The notes under the pieces: generated by a model | Seen by the model: the letters and a program-made list of their open reading frames with translations, nothing else | Database searches by the model: none | Told to the model about the DNA's origin: nothing | Made by a program: the position numbers and the translations under genes | Part shown: in pieces, positions 1 to 8,336 of the stretch | How positions within the stretch are numbered: position 1 is the stretch's first letter | Layout: every line of letters starts with the position of its first letter | DNA from: Chloroflexota bacterium | GTDB lineage: Bacteria > Chloroflexota > Anaerolineae > Anaerolineales > Anaerolineaceae | Assembly: GCA_012517865.1 (NCBI GenBank) | Contig: JAAYUC010000012.1 | Location: forward strand, 56,379 to 120,378 | Reading direction: 5' to 3' | DNA: 64,000 nucleotides

Positions 1-2
1 AT

Positions 3-1031
3 GACTGGCATACTGCCCTGGTCGTGTACCTGCTCAGCCTGCGCCGTAAAGCATCCCCTGCCGCCTGGAACCCCAAAACGATATTCACAATGCATAATTT
101 ACCGTTTATGGGCGCGGGAACCGATGCCGCTTTCGATGATTACGGCATTCCGCCCAGCCGCTACAGCCTGGTGCCCTGGTGGGGTAAAAAATTCCCGCTG
201 CCGCTGGCGGTGCAGACCGCTGACCGCGTCACAACAGTGTCCAAAACCTACGCGCAAGAGATTCTTACCCCGGAATTCGGCTGCGGGCTGGAGAAGCTGC
301 TTCAGACCAGGCACAAGGTCGTTTCCGGAATTGTCAACGGATTGGATATGGACGCCTGGGACCCCAGCGCCGACGCCCGCATTCCCGCGTCTTTCAGCGC
401 CGAAACCCTCGACCAGCGCGCTGCCAACAAAGAAGCTCTCGCGCGGGAATTTGACCTGGATACCAACCCCGCTGTCCCTCTGCTGGTGCTCGTCTCGCGC
501 ATGGACCAACAAAAAGGCGTGGACCTGGCCGTCGAAGGCCTGGCCAGCCTGGCCGACCGGGATTGGCAGGCAATTTTGCTCGGAACAGGCAACCCCGACC
601 TAGAAGATGCCTGCCGCAAACTGGAAAGCGCGCTGCCAAAACGCGTGCGCGCCGCCATTCGCTTTGATGTCAACCTCTCGCGCCGCATGTACGCCGGCGG
701 GGATATTCTCCTCATGCCCTCACGCTACGAGCCATGCGGGCTGGCCCAAATGATGGCCATGCGTTACGGCTGCATCCCCCTGGCCCGCGCCACCGGCGGC
801 CTGCAAGATACCATCAGCGACATCAGCGCAAACCCTGAAAGCGGAACCGGTTTTTTGTTCAAACCTGCCGCCGCAGAAGATTTTGCCGGCGCGCTCACGC
901 GGGCGCTGGACCTGTTCAAGGACCGGCAGGCCTGGCAGGCTATGCAAAAACGCGGCATGCGCCAGGATTTTTCCTGGTCCAAATCCGCGCTCGAATACCT
1001 GCGCCTGTATCAGAGTTTGGGGCTCCGGTAA
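3..1031 (+). CDS. glgA: Glycogen synthase (ADP-glucose type), 3' part
   Basis: This is the last 342 residues of a GT5 glycogen/starch synthase, which adds glucose from ADP-glucose to the non-reducing end of an alpha-1,4-glucan in the cytoplasm. The frame is open from the left edge and begins Asp-Trp-His-Thr-Ala, so the start and the N-terminal KxGGL loop lie outside. Visible family marks in order are HNLPFMG, TVSKTYAQEI, GIVNGLD, SRMDQQKGVDL and the C-terminal donor site SRYEPCGLAQMMAMRYG followed by ATGGLQDTI. Bacterial GlgA is usually about 480 residues, so roughly 70 percent is present. A strong terminator follows within 35 bases, so this is the end of its transcript. Confidence 0.95.
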   Translation, partial: DWHTALVVYLLSLRRKASPAAWNPKTIFTMHNLPFMGAGTDAAFDDYGIPPSRYSLVPWWGKKFPLPLAVQTADRVTTVSKTYAQEILTPEFGCGLEKLLQTRHKVVSGIVNGLDMDAWDPSADARIPASFSAETLDQRAANKEALAREFDLDTNPAVPLLVLVSRMDQQKGVDLAVEGLASLADRDWQAILLGTGNPDLEDACRKLESALPKRVRAAIRFDVNLSRRMYAGGDILLMPSRYEPCGLAQMMAMRYGCIPLARATGGLQDTISDISANPESGTGFLFKPAAAEDFAGALTRALDLFKDRQAWQAMQKRGMRQDFSWSKSALEYLRLYQSLGLR

Positions 1032-1062
1032 CACCAAAACTCCGGGGGCGTCAGAAATCACA

Positions 1063-1090
1063 ACCACCCGCTTTGCGGGTGGTTTTCTTT
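1063..1090 (+). terminator. Intrinsic terminator after glgA
   Basis: A 9-bp stem ACCACCCGC/GCGGGTGGT with a 3-base loop is followed by TTTTCTTTCT. The flank ATCACAACCACCCGC and the stem recur almost unchanged in the terminator near 6901. Confidence 0.85.
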
Positions 1091-1166
1091 CTCGCGCGTA
1101 CATTTGCCCCAAGGCGCACCTGAAACAGCAGCGGCCAACCTACAGCTGTTTTTGGTGGTCCAAAAC

Positions 1167-2261
1167 TCAAACCCCGCGCCGTTTCTCCACCACCTCAAGC
1201 AGCAGGCTGAAGGCGTCCGCGAACGCTTTCACACCCTCCTCCTCCAGCTGGGCGGTCACCTGAGGCATGAAAATGCCCAGCTCCTCAAGGCGGGCGAACA
1301 GCGCGCGGGCTTCATCCAGGTTTTCAGTGATGCTTTCGCGCACCCGGCCGTGGTCCAAAAAGGCTGCCAGCGTTTGAGGCGGCACGGTATTGACAGTGTC
1401 CGGGCCAATCAGTTCTTCCACATAGAGCACATCGCGATAAGCTGGGTTTTTGGTGCTGGTAGATGCCCACAAAGGCCGCTGCACACGCGCACCCTGCGCC
1501 TTCAAGCGAGTAAAACGTTCGGACGAAAAAGTTTCCGAAAAACGCGCGTACGCCAGACGGGCGTTGGCGATGGCAGCTTTGCCTGCCAATGCCTGCGCGT
1601 CCGGCGCGCCGCTGGCCTGCAGGCGCGGGTCAATATGGGAATCAACGCGCGATATGAAGAATGAAGCGACAGAGGCAATCTTATCCAGGGGCAGGCCCGC
1701 CGCCGCGCGTTCCTCCAGACCGCCCAGGTAAGCCTCCATTACCTCGTTGTAGCGTTCCAGCGAAAATATCAGTGTCACGTTCACGTTAATGCCCGCGGCG
1801 AGAGCTGCCCGGATGGCAGGCAGGCCGGCCGGGGTTGCCGGAATTTTAATCATCAGGTTCGGACGGTTCACCCGCTGCCAGAGCTCCCTGGCCTGTGCCA
1901 GGGTTTCAGCGCTTTTATCCGCCAAAAATGGGCTCACCTCCAGGCTGACGTATCCGTCCGCGCCGCCGGTGCTCGTGTAGAGCGGCAGGAACAAATCCGC
2001 CGCGGCCTGAATGTCTTCAATCGCCAGCCGGAAAAAGACCTCCTCCGGGCTCAGCGCTGCCGCGCCCAGCGCCCTAAGGCTTTCATCGTATTCGCTGGTT
2101 TTGGCAATCGCGTTCATAAAGATGGTGGGGTTCGAAGTCACACCGCGAATCTCGCCGCGCGCGACCATTCCTTCCATTTCGCCGTTCAGCAGCAGGCTGC
2201 GTTGGATATTGTCATACCAGATGGATTGTCCTTTTTCTAATAACCGGGCAACTGGATTCAT
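1167..2261 (-). CDS. tal: Transaldolase
   Basis: Transaldolase moves a dihydroxyacetone unit between sugar phosphates in the non-oxidative pentose phosphate pathway, in the cytoplasm. The 364-residue protein carries the TSNPTIF motif near residue 42, the Schiff-base lysine in KIPATPAGLPA (Lys139) and the RPLWASTSTKN signature typical of the longer, actinobacterial and chloroflexal form rather than the 220-residue form. The start ATG has AAAGGAG about 13 bases upstream, slightly far. A promoter lies in the gap before it. Together with the neighbouring glycogen synthase and phosphofructokinase-like gene it points to ordinary sugar metabolism. Confidence 0.95.
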   Translation of the reverse strand: MNPVARLLEKGQSIWYDNIQRSLLLNGEMEGMVARGEIRGVTSNPTIFMNAIAKTSEYDESLRALGAAALSPEEVFFRLAIEDIQAAADLFLPLYTSTGGADGYVSLEVSPFLADKSAETLAQARELWQRVNRPNLMIKIPATPAGLPAIRAALAAGINVNVTLIFSLERYNEVMEAYLGGLEERAAAGLPLDKIASVASFFISRVDSHIDPRLQASGAPDAQALAGKAAIANARLAYARFSETFSSERFTRLKAQGARVQRPLWASTSTKNPAYRDVLYVEELIGPDTVNTVPPQTLAAFLDHGRVRESITENLDEARALFARLEELGIFMPQVTAQLEEEGVKAFADAFSLLLEVVEKRRGV

Positions 2262-2310
2262 TTCGCTGTGCTATCTCCTTTTTTTATGGCTGTTCCGCGC
2301 TAACTCAGAA

Positions 2311-2339
2311 ATTTTACAGGTTTGTTCTGCCAGAATCAA
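2311..2339 (-). promoter_or_regulatory. Promoter of transaldolase
   Basis: On the minus strand TTGATT and TAAAAT are separated by exactly 17 bases, ending about 50 bases before the start codon. The 190-bp gap back to the upstream gene also holds an 8-bp GC stem near 2391-2420 without a T run. Confidence 0.55.
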
Positions 2340-2450
2340 CCCCAGGGCTTGCCAACCGCAGGAATACCCAGCAGGTAAAGCCGCGGATTGTCTGGCTGGC
2401 TGGTTTGGGCCAGCCAGAATTCATGCGCCCCCGTCAGCGGTTCTTGCTTT

Positions 2451-5372
2451 TTACCCCGTTCTTCGCAGGAAGAATTTTGTAATTTCCTCCACAACGGCCG
2501 GGATGATTGCCAGACCGAGCACCACCGCCCATTCCCGGGCCGCCAGATAATGCGTGTTGAAGACCGGCTGCAGGAATGTCACAAGCGCCACCGAGAGCAA
2601 TATTACTAAACTCAGCAAAAAAGCCGGCTGCATGGCGCGGTTCGAGAACAAACCCAACTGGAATACCGAAAGCCTTTCGGAGCGCACGGTATACGCCCGG
2701 AAGAGCTCGCACAGCGCCAGCGTGATAAACGCCATGGTTTCAGCCGTCTGCACGTCCACGCCGGCCCAGTTGAAGCGCAGCAGCACAAGCAGGGGGTTCT
2801 GCCCGGGGGGCAGCGCCGCGCCGGGATGCCACCAGAGCCCCAACAGAAACGCTGTAAGCGCCACAGCGGTCTGGCAGACCGTCTGAATGGTCAATCCGAC
2901 CGCCATGCTCTTTTTGATGATTGGCTCGTTTTTCGGCCTGGGCGGTCTCCGCATTACCCCCGGCTCGCCTTTTTCGACGGCAAGCGCCAGCGCGGGGAAG
3001 CCGTCCGTCAGCAGGTTCAGCGTCAGCAGTTGGATAACGGTCAGCGGCATAGGCAGCCGCAGGAGCACAGCCACAAAGATAACCATGATTTCGGTCAAAT
3101 TGGTCGAGAGCATGAAGAACACAAATTTGCGGATATTGGCATAAATCACGCGGCCCTGCTCCACTGCCGCCACGATGCTGGCATAGTTGTCGTCTGTCAG
3201 CACCATATCGGCGGTTCCTTTTGCGACGTCTGTGCCTGTGATGCCCATGGCCACGCCAATATCGGCCTTTTTCAGCGCCGGCGCGTCGTTCACGCCGTCG
3301 CCGGTCATCGCGACAATTTCACCGTTGTTCTGCAAGGCCTGCACAATGCGCAGTTTGTGTTCCGGAGAAACCCGCGCGAAGATGGACACATCTCGCACTA
3401 CCTCCTCAAGCTCAGCATCGCTCAGGCTTTCCAAATCCGCGCCTGTCAGAGCTTTTCCGTTGGTGGAGATACCCAGGTCTTCCGCAATGTGCCGAGCGGT
3501 GAGCGGGTGGTCGCCGGTAATCATTATCGGACGAATGCCAGCCGATTTGCACAGCGCGACGGCGTCCTTCACTTCCGGCCTGGCCGGGTCGATCATCCCG
3601 ACCATGCCCACAAAAATCATGCCGTTTTCCACATCAGCAGCCTTGAGTTCCTCAGGGAGCTCCGCCAGGGTTCGGAACGCCACCCCCAAAACGCGCACGC
3701 CCTGCTCTGCCATGCGCGCGTTGGCGGTTTCAATCCGCTGGCGCCATTCCGCGTCCAGAGGCACCACTTCACCCTCCACAAACAATTTATCCGCGATGGT
3801 CAGCAGGCCGTCTACGGACCCTTTGGTGTAAGCCAGGTAGCGCGCGTCAGTGTCCGGCCCCCAGCTCCAAAGCTCGCGGACTGCCTCATGCAGGTCTTCT
3901 CTGCGTTCTGGCAGTCGGTGCGCAGTGGTCATGCGCTTGCGTTCCGAGTCGAACGGCACTTCTGCCACCCGCGGAAGTGCTTCGGTAAGCAGTTTTCTGG
4001 TCAGACCCACGCGCGCCGCGGCAACAATCAGCGCACCCTCAGTCGGGTCGCCAATCATCACAAAGCGCTCTTCTTTTTCAGGGTGGGGTTCAAGAATTGC
4101 GTCATTGCAGAGCGCCCCGCCTGCTAATGTATGCAGCAGCGTGGGGCACTCCCACAGCATTCTGAGCTGGTCTTCATCCGGGGCTTCCACCTGCAAGACT
4201 TCCTGCATGCTGCGGATAGTGCCGCATTCGGCCTCGTGCATAAAATCCAGGACGTGGCTTGCCATGTCCACGACTGTTACGGTCATCCTGTTTTCCGTCA
4301 GGGTGCCGGTTTTGTCCGAACAAATCACCGTGATGGACCCAAGCGTCTCAACCGCCTGCAGCCTGCGGATGAGCGCGTGCCGTTTAATCATCTCGCGCAT
4401 CCCGAGCGCCAGGCTGATGGTCACCACCGCGGATAACCCCTCGGGCACCGCGGCAATAGCCAGCCCGACCGCAATCATAAAGCTTTCCAGCACAGCGGAC
4501 ATGCTTGCTTCGGTAAACCCCTGTGAAAAAACGCCGCTCCTCACCAAACCCAGCAGGAACACCAGCCCACAGATAAGCAGCGCGGCGGTGGCCAGGGTTT
4601 TTCCAAGTTTGTCCAGTTTCTCCTGCAGCGGGGTCTTGCTATCCTCCACAGATTGGAGCATATCGGCAATTTTGCCAATCTGGGTCTGCATTCCGGTGGC
4701 TGTCACCACCCCATGTCCGCGGCCGTAACTGACCAGCGTGGCGGCAAAGAGCATGTTTTTGCGGTCTCCCAGCGCGGCGTTTTCAGGCAAGACTGCGGCG
4801 GCATTTTTTTGCACGGGCTGAGATTCCCCGGTCAGCGCGGCTTCTTCCACCCTCAGATTGACGGACTCCAAAAGGCGGATATCAGCGGGCACATAATTCC
4901 CCGCTTCGACAAAAACTATATCGCCGGGCACAAGTTCCCGGGCTGGAATAGAAAGCCTTATCCCTCCGCGCAGCACCTGAGACTCCGGAGCCGCCATTTT
5001 CTTCAACGCGGCCAGCGAAGCTTCGGCTTTGCTTTCCTGAATCACTCCCAGCGCGGCATTGAGCACCACAATGAGCATGATGACCGCAGCCTCAAGCCAA
5101 TCGCCCAGCAGGGCGGAAATGACCGCGGCAGCCAGCAGGAGCAGAACGATAAAATCCTTCAGCTGCCGGCCGAGTAGTTCCCAGAATGTGGGCAGGGGCT
5201 TTTCGCGCAGCTCATTAAACCCATAGCGCTTTTGCCGTTCCTGCACCTCCTCAGAGGTAAGGCCGGTTTCCGGCCTGGTCGCCAGCTCCAAAACAGCAGC
5301 TTCTGCGCTTCTGTCGTGCCAGGTCTGGTCTCCATTTTGATTTGTGCTCTCAAGGGGATTTGTCGCGTCCAT
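2451..5372 (-). CDS. Calcium-transporting P-type ATPase (type IIA)
   Basis: This integral membrane pump exports Ca2+ using ATP. The 973-residue protein has the phosphorylation motif DKTGTLT (Asp353), the actuator TGES, the hinge TGDGVNDAPALKKADIG and PEGL in membrane helix 4. The calcium ligands of SERCA are also present: Asn and Glu in STNLTEI of helix 5, Asn-Thr-Asp in NLLTDG of helix 6, and Glu in TLALCELFRAYTVRSE of helix 8. Both calcium sites therefore look intact. I chose the ATG at 5372 because AGGAGG lies six bases before it; an in-frame ATG five codons upstream has no such site. It is probably transcribed alone from the extended -10 promoter just upstream. Substrate is assigned from residues, not tested. 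Confidence 0.9.
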   Translation of the reverse strand: MDATNPLESTNQNGDQTWHDRSAEAAVLELATRPETGLTSEEVQERQKRYGFNELREKPLPTFWELLGRQLKDFIVLLLLAAAVISALLGDWLEAAVIMLIVVLNAALGVIQESKAEASLAALKKMAAPESQVLRGGIRLSIPARELVPGDIVFVEAGNYVPADIRLLESVNLRVEEAALTGESQPVQKNAAAVLPENAALGDRKNMLFAATLVSYGRGHGVVTATGMQTQIGKIADMLQSVEDSKTPLQEKLDKLGKTLATAALLICGLVFLLGLVRSGVFSQGFTEASMSAVLESFMIAVGLAIAAVPEGLSAVVTISLALGMREMIKRHALIRRLQAVETLGSITVICSDKTGTLTENRMTVTVVDMASHVLDFMHEAECGTIRSMQEVLQVEAPDEDQLRMLWECPTLLHTLAGGALCNDAILEPHPEKEERFVMIGDPTEGALIVAAARVGLTRKLLTEALPRVAEVPFDSERKRMTTAHRLPERREDLHEAVRELWSWGPDTDARYLAYTKGSVDGLLTIADKLFVEGEVVPLDAEWRQRIETANARMAEQGVRVLGVAFRTLAELPEELKAADVENGMIFVGMVGMIDPARPEVKDAVALCKSAGIRPIMITGDHPLTARHIAEDLGISTNGKALTGADLESLSDAELEEVVRDVSIFARVSPEHKLRIVQALQNNGEIVAMTGDGVNDAPALKKADIGVAMGITGTDVAKGTADMVLTDDNYASIVAAVEQGRVIYANIRKFVFFMLSTNLTEIMVIFVAVLLRLPMPLTVIQLLTLNLLTDGFPALALAVEKGEPGVMRRPPRPKNEPIIKKSMAVGLTIQTVCQTAVALTAFLLGLWWHPGAALPPGQNPLLVLLRFNWAGVDVQTAETMAFITLALCELFRAYTVRSERLSVFQLGLFSNRAMQPAFLLSLVILLSVALVTFLQPVFNTHYLAAREWAVVLGLAIIPAVVEEITKFFLRRTG

Positions 5373-5393
5373 ATCTGCCTCCTGCATCCTTAA

Positions 5394-5402
5394 ATTATAT
5401 CA
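5394..5402 (-). promoter_or_regulatory. Extended -10 promoter of the calcium ATPase
   Basis: TGATATAAT on the minus strand matches the extended -10 pattern TGnTATAAT exactly. No good -35 element is seen 17 bases upstream. The implied transcript start is about 15 bases before the chosen start codon. Confidence 0.5.
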
Positions 5403-5575
5403 ATGTTGGTCTCCCGGATTGACTTTGTCTTTTGGGGAGCCTTTTTTGATATTGGCTTTCCTCAAGCGCTTTCCTGGCAAAACAGCCCGATTTCGCGGAA
5501 TGCCCGGAAAGTATTTCTCTGCCAGCTGAAAGATGTGTACAATACATAATGAGTTATTTAGAAAGGATGAATATT

Positions 5576-6340
5576 ATGAAGAAAAATCACAGAATCGTCA
5601 TAAGCGTTGCTTTGCTGGCGCTGCTGACGCTGGCTTGCGGCTTTCCTGCCAATATTGGGATTAAAGCCCCTATCGTTGAGAAAGGCTCAGGCAATATCAT
5701 CACATCCGAGCCCGAGATTTCAAAATTCCGCGCCATCAGGCTGACCGGCGGCGGGGAGCTGCGCTTAATCCAGGGCGGCGAATATCATCTGACCATTGAA
5801 GCGGATGATAACATCCTACCGCATCTGACCGCCGAAATGGACGGCGACACGCTCAAACTGGGATACGATGAAAGCCTCTGGAAGGACCGCTACGTCCCTT
5901 CCAAACCCATCATCTATACGCTTACTTTCGTCAGCCTGGAAGAAATCACCTTGCTGGGCGGGGCAAAAATCACCTGTGATTCCCTGGATGTGCCCAGACT
6001 GCGCCTTGACCTGAATGGCGGTATGGATGTGACGTTGAACAATGTCACCGTCGGTTTGATTGAACTGCAGTTGGACGGCGGCGCGAATGTCGTCATTAAC
6101 GGTGAGACTGAAAAGCAAACCCTTACCCTCAATGGCGCCGGAGCCTACGCTGCTGAGGACCTGAAAAGCAAAAACGCAAAGGTCACTATTAACGGCGCGG
6201 GCGATGCTAAACTCTGGGCCACAGAAACGCTTGACGTTACGATTAACGGCTTCGGCTCGGTCTCGTATTACGGCGCTCCGCAGGTCACGCAGGCTATGCA
6301 TGGTCTCGGTTCAGTCACCAGCCTGGGAGAGAAAAAATGA
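5576..6340 (+). CDS. Lipoprotein with DUF2807 (GIN-type) beta-helix domain
   Basis: A 254-residue exported lipoprotein. The N-terminus is Met-Lys-Lys, a hydrophobic stretch and a lipobox ending LLTLAC, so Cys19 should be acylated. The rest is a repeating Gly/Asn/Asp-rich beta pattern (LTGGGELRL, LDGGANVVING, LNGAGAYA, INGAGDAKL, INGFGSVSYYG), as in the putative auto-transporter adhesin head domain DUF2807. Its function is not known. I start at 5576 because AAAGGA lies eight bases upstream; two earlier in-frame ATGs lack this. TACAAT at 5538-5543 may be the -10 element. It overlaps the next gene by four bases, so the two are co-translated. Confidence 0.8.
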   Translation: MKKNHRIVISVALLALLTLACGFPANIGIKAPIVEKGSGNIITSEPEISKFRAIRLTGGGELRLIQGGEYHLTIEADDNILPHLTAEMDGDTLKLGYDESLWKDRYVPSKPIIYTLTFVSLEEITLLGGAKITCDSLDVPRLRLDLNGGMDVTLNNVTVGLIELQLDGGANVVINGETEKQTLTLNGAGAYAAEDLKSKNAKVTINGAGDAKLWATETLDVTINGFGSVSYYGAPQVTQAMHGLGSVTSLGEKK

Positions 6341-6828
6341 GTAAGCGGCAAAAGCTCGCCTTTGGAGTGGTGCTCGTCCTGGTTGGCACGGCGCTCTTCG
6401 CGCGCCCGTATTTTCCGGTGCTGGAGCCTTTTTTTGGCTGGCCTCTCCTGCTCATTCCCTTGGGGCTGCTCGGAATCGTCACCACGGCCGTCCTTCAGGA
6501 GGGCGGTTGGCTGATTGCCTCCGCGTTTGTCACAGGCATTGGCGTCAATCGATGGGCTGCCAGGTCTCTTGATAGCGGCAGTTGGGTCATCCCGGTCGCT
6601 TTTCTGGGACTCGGCTTCATCCTCGCGGCTCTCTTCGACCCCACCGAAAAAGACGCCTGGCGGCCGGGGCTTATCTTCGTCGCGGTTTCCGGGCTGCTGT
6701 TTTTGATTGTCGGCGGATGGAAATTTTTGCCGTGGCCGCGGCTCAGCGGATTTCTGCCGCTGGTGATTGTACTGATTGGGGTAATTTTCATTCTGGCTGG
6801 TATCGCCGGAAAAAAGAAAACCTCCTAA
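6337..6828 (+). CDS. Small multi-pass membrane protein
   Basis: A 163-residue protein of about five hydrophobic segments with short charged loops, resembling the small DUF5668-like membrane proteins often found beside DUF2807 lipoproteins. No catalytic motif is seen. Its ATGA start overlaps the stop of the lipoprotein gene, which argues that the two products act together at the membrane. It ends KKKTS in the cytoplasm or on the outside; topology is not resolved. Confidence 0.65.
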   Translation: MSKRQKLAFGVVLVLVGTALFARPYFPVLEPFFGWPLLLIPLGLLGIVTTAVLQEGGWLIASAFVTGIGVNRWAARSLDSGSWVIPVAFLGLGFILAALFDPTEKDAWRPGLIFVAVSGLLFLIVGGWKFLPWPRLSGFLPLVIVLIGVIFILAGIAGKKKTS

Positions 6829-6900
6829 CGCGCGGCCGCCATCCAGCCGGGTGTTTTACGCACACCTTCCACTGGTCGGCTGCCGTCGGAAAAAATCACA

Positions 6901-6927
6901 ACCACCCGCCCTGCGGGTGGTTTTTTT
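6901..6927 (+). terminator. Intrinsic terminator after the membrane protein
   Basis: Stem ACCACCCGC/GCGGGTGGT with seven T residues after it. It is nearly the same element as the terminator behind glycogen synthase. Confidence 0.9.
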
Positions 6928-6969
6928 ATCTCACGCCTTTCTCGGGTTCAACTGGCTTGGGGCGCAATG

Positions 6970-6996
6970 AAAAAGGAGCCGTACGGCTCCTTTTTT
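6970..6996. terminator. Bidirectional terminator, HIT gene end
   Basis: A-run, stem AGGAGCC/GGCTCCT with a short loop, then a T-run on both strands. It touches the stop codon of the HIT gene and also faces the terminator at 6901. Confidence 0.85.
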
Positions 6997-7483
6997 AGTT
7001 CTGCTCCCAGGCGGACTTCAGCCGCTGGTAAGTCTCTTCCAGGGTTTCGGGAAGCACGCGCGTCTGCCCGACGATCGTGATAAAGTTGGAATCGCCGTTC
7101 CAGCGCGGCACCACATGCATATGCAGGTGCCCGGCAATACCCGCGCCGGCCGGCGCGCCAATATTCATGCCCAGATTGAAGCCCTGATGAGGATGGTATA
7201 CCTCTTCCAGGATTCTCACTGCCTTGCTGGCTGTGCAAATCATCTCGGTCAGCGTGTCTTGCGGCAGGTCCGGCAGTTCCTGGCAGTGCTGGTACGGGAC
7301 GATCATCAGGTGTCCGTTGCTGTATGGATAGCGGTTGAGAATGACGTAAACCCGTTCCCCCCGGTAAAGGACCAGATTTTCGGGGGTATCTTCCTTGCCT
7401 ATCGCCGCGCAGAACACGCAAGTTGGGTCAGCTTTATCGCGCTGAAAGTATTCTTTTCGCCAGGGACTGTAAATGTGATCCAT
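6995..7483 (-). CDS. HIT family hydrolase (Ap4A-type)
   Basis: A 162-residue histidine-triad nucleotide-binding protein. The triad HLHMHVV is at residues 119-125 (His119, His121, His123), and an N-terminal Cys-x-x-Cys (22 and 25) resembles the zinc site of some diadenosine polyphosphate hydrolases and phosphorylases. The likely role is hydrolysis or phosphorolysis of dinucleoside polyphosphates in the cytoplasm; the exact substrate is open. No Shine-Dalgarno is seen close to the ATG, and TAAAAT on the minus strand (7490-7495) sits only six bases upstream, so a leaderless message is possible, though no -35 element matches. Confidence 0.85.
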   Translation of the reverse strand: MDHIYSPWRKEYFQRDKADPTCVFCAAIGKEDTPENLVLYRGERVYVILNRYPYSNGHLMIVPYQHCQELPDLPQDTLTEMICTASKAVRILEEVYHPHQGFNLGMNIGAPAGAGIAGHLHMHVVPRWNGDSNFITIVGQTRVLPETLEETYQRLKSAWEQN

Positions 7484-7534
7484 CCGCTTATTTTAACCGA
7501 AAACCTCCAGGTTTACGCATTTTTGGCATTTTTA

Positions 7535-7563
7535 TTGACAAATCCTGCCCGCGCGCATACAAT
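7535..7563 (+). promoter_or_regulatory. Consensus promoter of the TetR gene
   Basis: TTGACA and TACAAT are separated by exactly 17 bases. The expected transcript start, near 7570, falls inside the operator palindrome that follows. Confidence 0.85.
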
Positions 7564-7564
7564 A

Positions 7565-7578
7565 TGACCGTTTGGTCA
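7565..7578 (+). promoter_or_regulatory. Probable TetR operator
   Basis: Perfect inverted repeat TGACC-GTTT-GGTCA directly behind the -10 element and 17 bases before the start codon of a TetR-family gene. A bound dimer would block the promoter, giving autorepression. Confidence 0.75.
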
Positions 7579-7595
7579 CAGATAAGACAGGTGTT

Positions 7596-8279
7596 ATGCC
7601 CACAAAAACCTTCCTCAACCTCCCCGCGCCTAAGCGCGCCCAGATTGAAACAGCCGCCATCCTGGAATTTGCTGATAAAGGACTGCGCGGCGCCTCGGTG
7701 AACGCCATCGTCGCGCGTGCAGGCATCGCCAAAGGCTCTTACTATCAGTATTTCTCCGGCATGGAGGATATCTTTCAGCATGTCCTGTCCATAGCCCGGC
7801 AAAAGAAGCTGGCATTGGCCAATGCTCTCGGTGCTTCCAACGGGCGGGATTTGTTTGCCTATCTGCGCTGGTTGTTCCAGGTGGAAATACTCTTTGAGCT
7901 GCGCGAACCGGAACTTGCCGCGATTGAGCATGAGGCGTTTCTGCAAAGTCTGAAATCACCCGGGACGGAAGATGAAAACACCCCTCTGATTGGCGGCGCT
8001 TCCTTTTTTAACGAATTTCTCGCGCAGGGCATCCTCGCGGATGACGTCGCCACCTGGGTGGACACCAAACTTGCCGCGAACTTGTTGGGAGCGGTCTATC
8101 ACCTGGGCAACCGCCAGTTAATCGCCCGTCTGGGCGAAAACGCTGAAGCGCTGCGGTCCGGGAAAGTGGATATCCGCGAAGACCCGCTCACACAGAGCCT
8201 GTTGGACAACCTGATGGACCTGCTGGAAGCCGGCCTCTCACGCGAACCGGCTATCCGCAAAGACTTTTATTCCAAATAA
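7596..8279 (+). CDS. TetR family transcriptional regulator
   Basis: A 227-residue one-component regulator. The N-terminal helix-turn-helix spans about residues 15-60 and ends in the family signature KGSYYQYFSGMEDIF. The rest is the variable ligand-binding and dimer domain, whose ligand cannot be read from sequence. I use the ATG at 7596; an upstream in-frame TTG lies inside the operator. The start has only a weak ribosome site (AGGTG). The gene stands alone with its own promoter and operator and no divergent partner, so apart from itself its targets are unknown. Confidence 0.9.
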   Translation: MPTKTFLNLPAPKRAQIETAAILEFADKGLRGASVNAIVARAGIAKGSYYQYFSGMEDIFQHVLSIARQKKLALANALGASNGRDLFAYLRWLFQVEILFELREPELAAIEHEAFLQSLKSPGTEDENTPLIGGASFFNEFLAQGILADDVATWVDTKLAANLLGAVYHLGNRQLIARLGENAEALRSGKVDIREDPLTQSLLDNLMDLLEAGLSREPAIRKDFYSK

Positions 8280-8292
8280 TCGCGCCACAACG

Positions 8293-8320
8293 AACAAGCG
8301 GACCTGATGGTCCGCTTGTT
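8293..8320. terminator. Terminator between TetR and PFK-like genes
   Basis: A perfect 12-bp stem AACAAGCGGACC/GGTCCGCTTGTT with loop TGAT lies between two convergent genes. A second weak stem TAGTTT/AAACTA overlaps the stop of the minus-strand gene. Confidence 0.8.
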
Positions 8321-8336
8321 TAGTTTTCCGGGGAAA

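Noticed and set aside
1..603. An ATG-initiated open frame at the very start of the window
   Set aside because: It is out of frame with glycogen synthase, whose conserved motifs run from base 3; the 200-residue product has no recognisable feature.
2391..2420. GC stem CTGGCTGG/CCAGCCAG after the calcium ATPase as a terminator
   Set aside because: No T run follows on the minus strand, so an intrinsic terminator cannot be claimed.
2826..4127. A 433-codon open frame antisense to the calcium ATPase
   Set aside because: Same shadow character; the ATPase motifs on the minus strand leave no doubt which frame is real.
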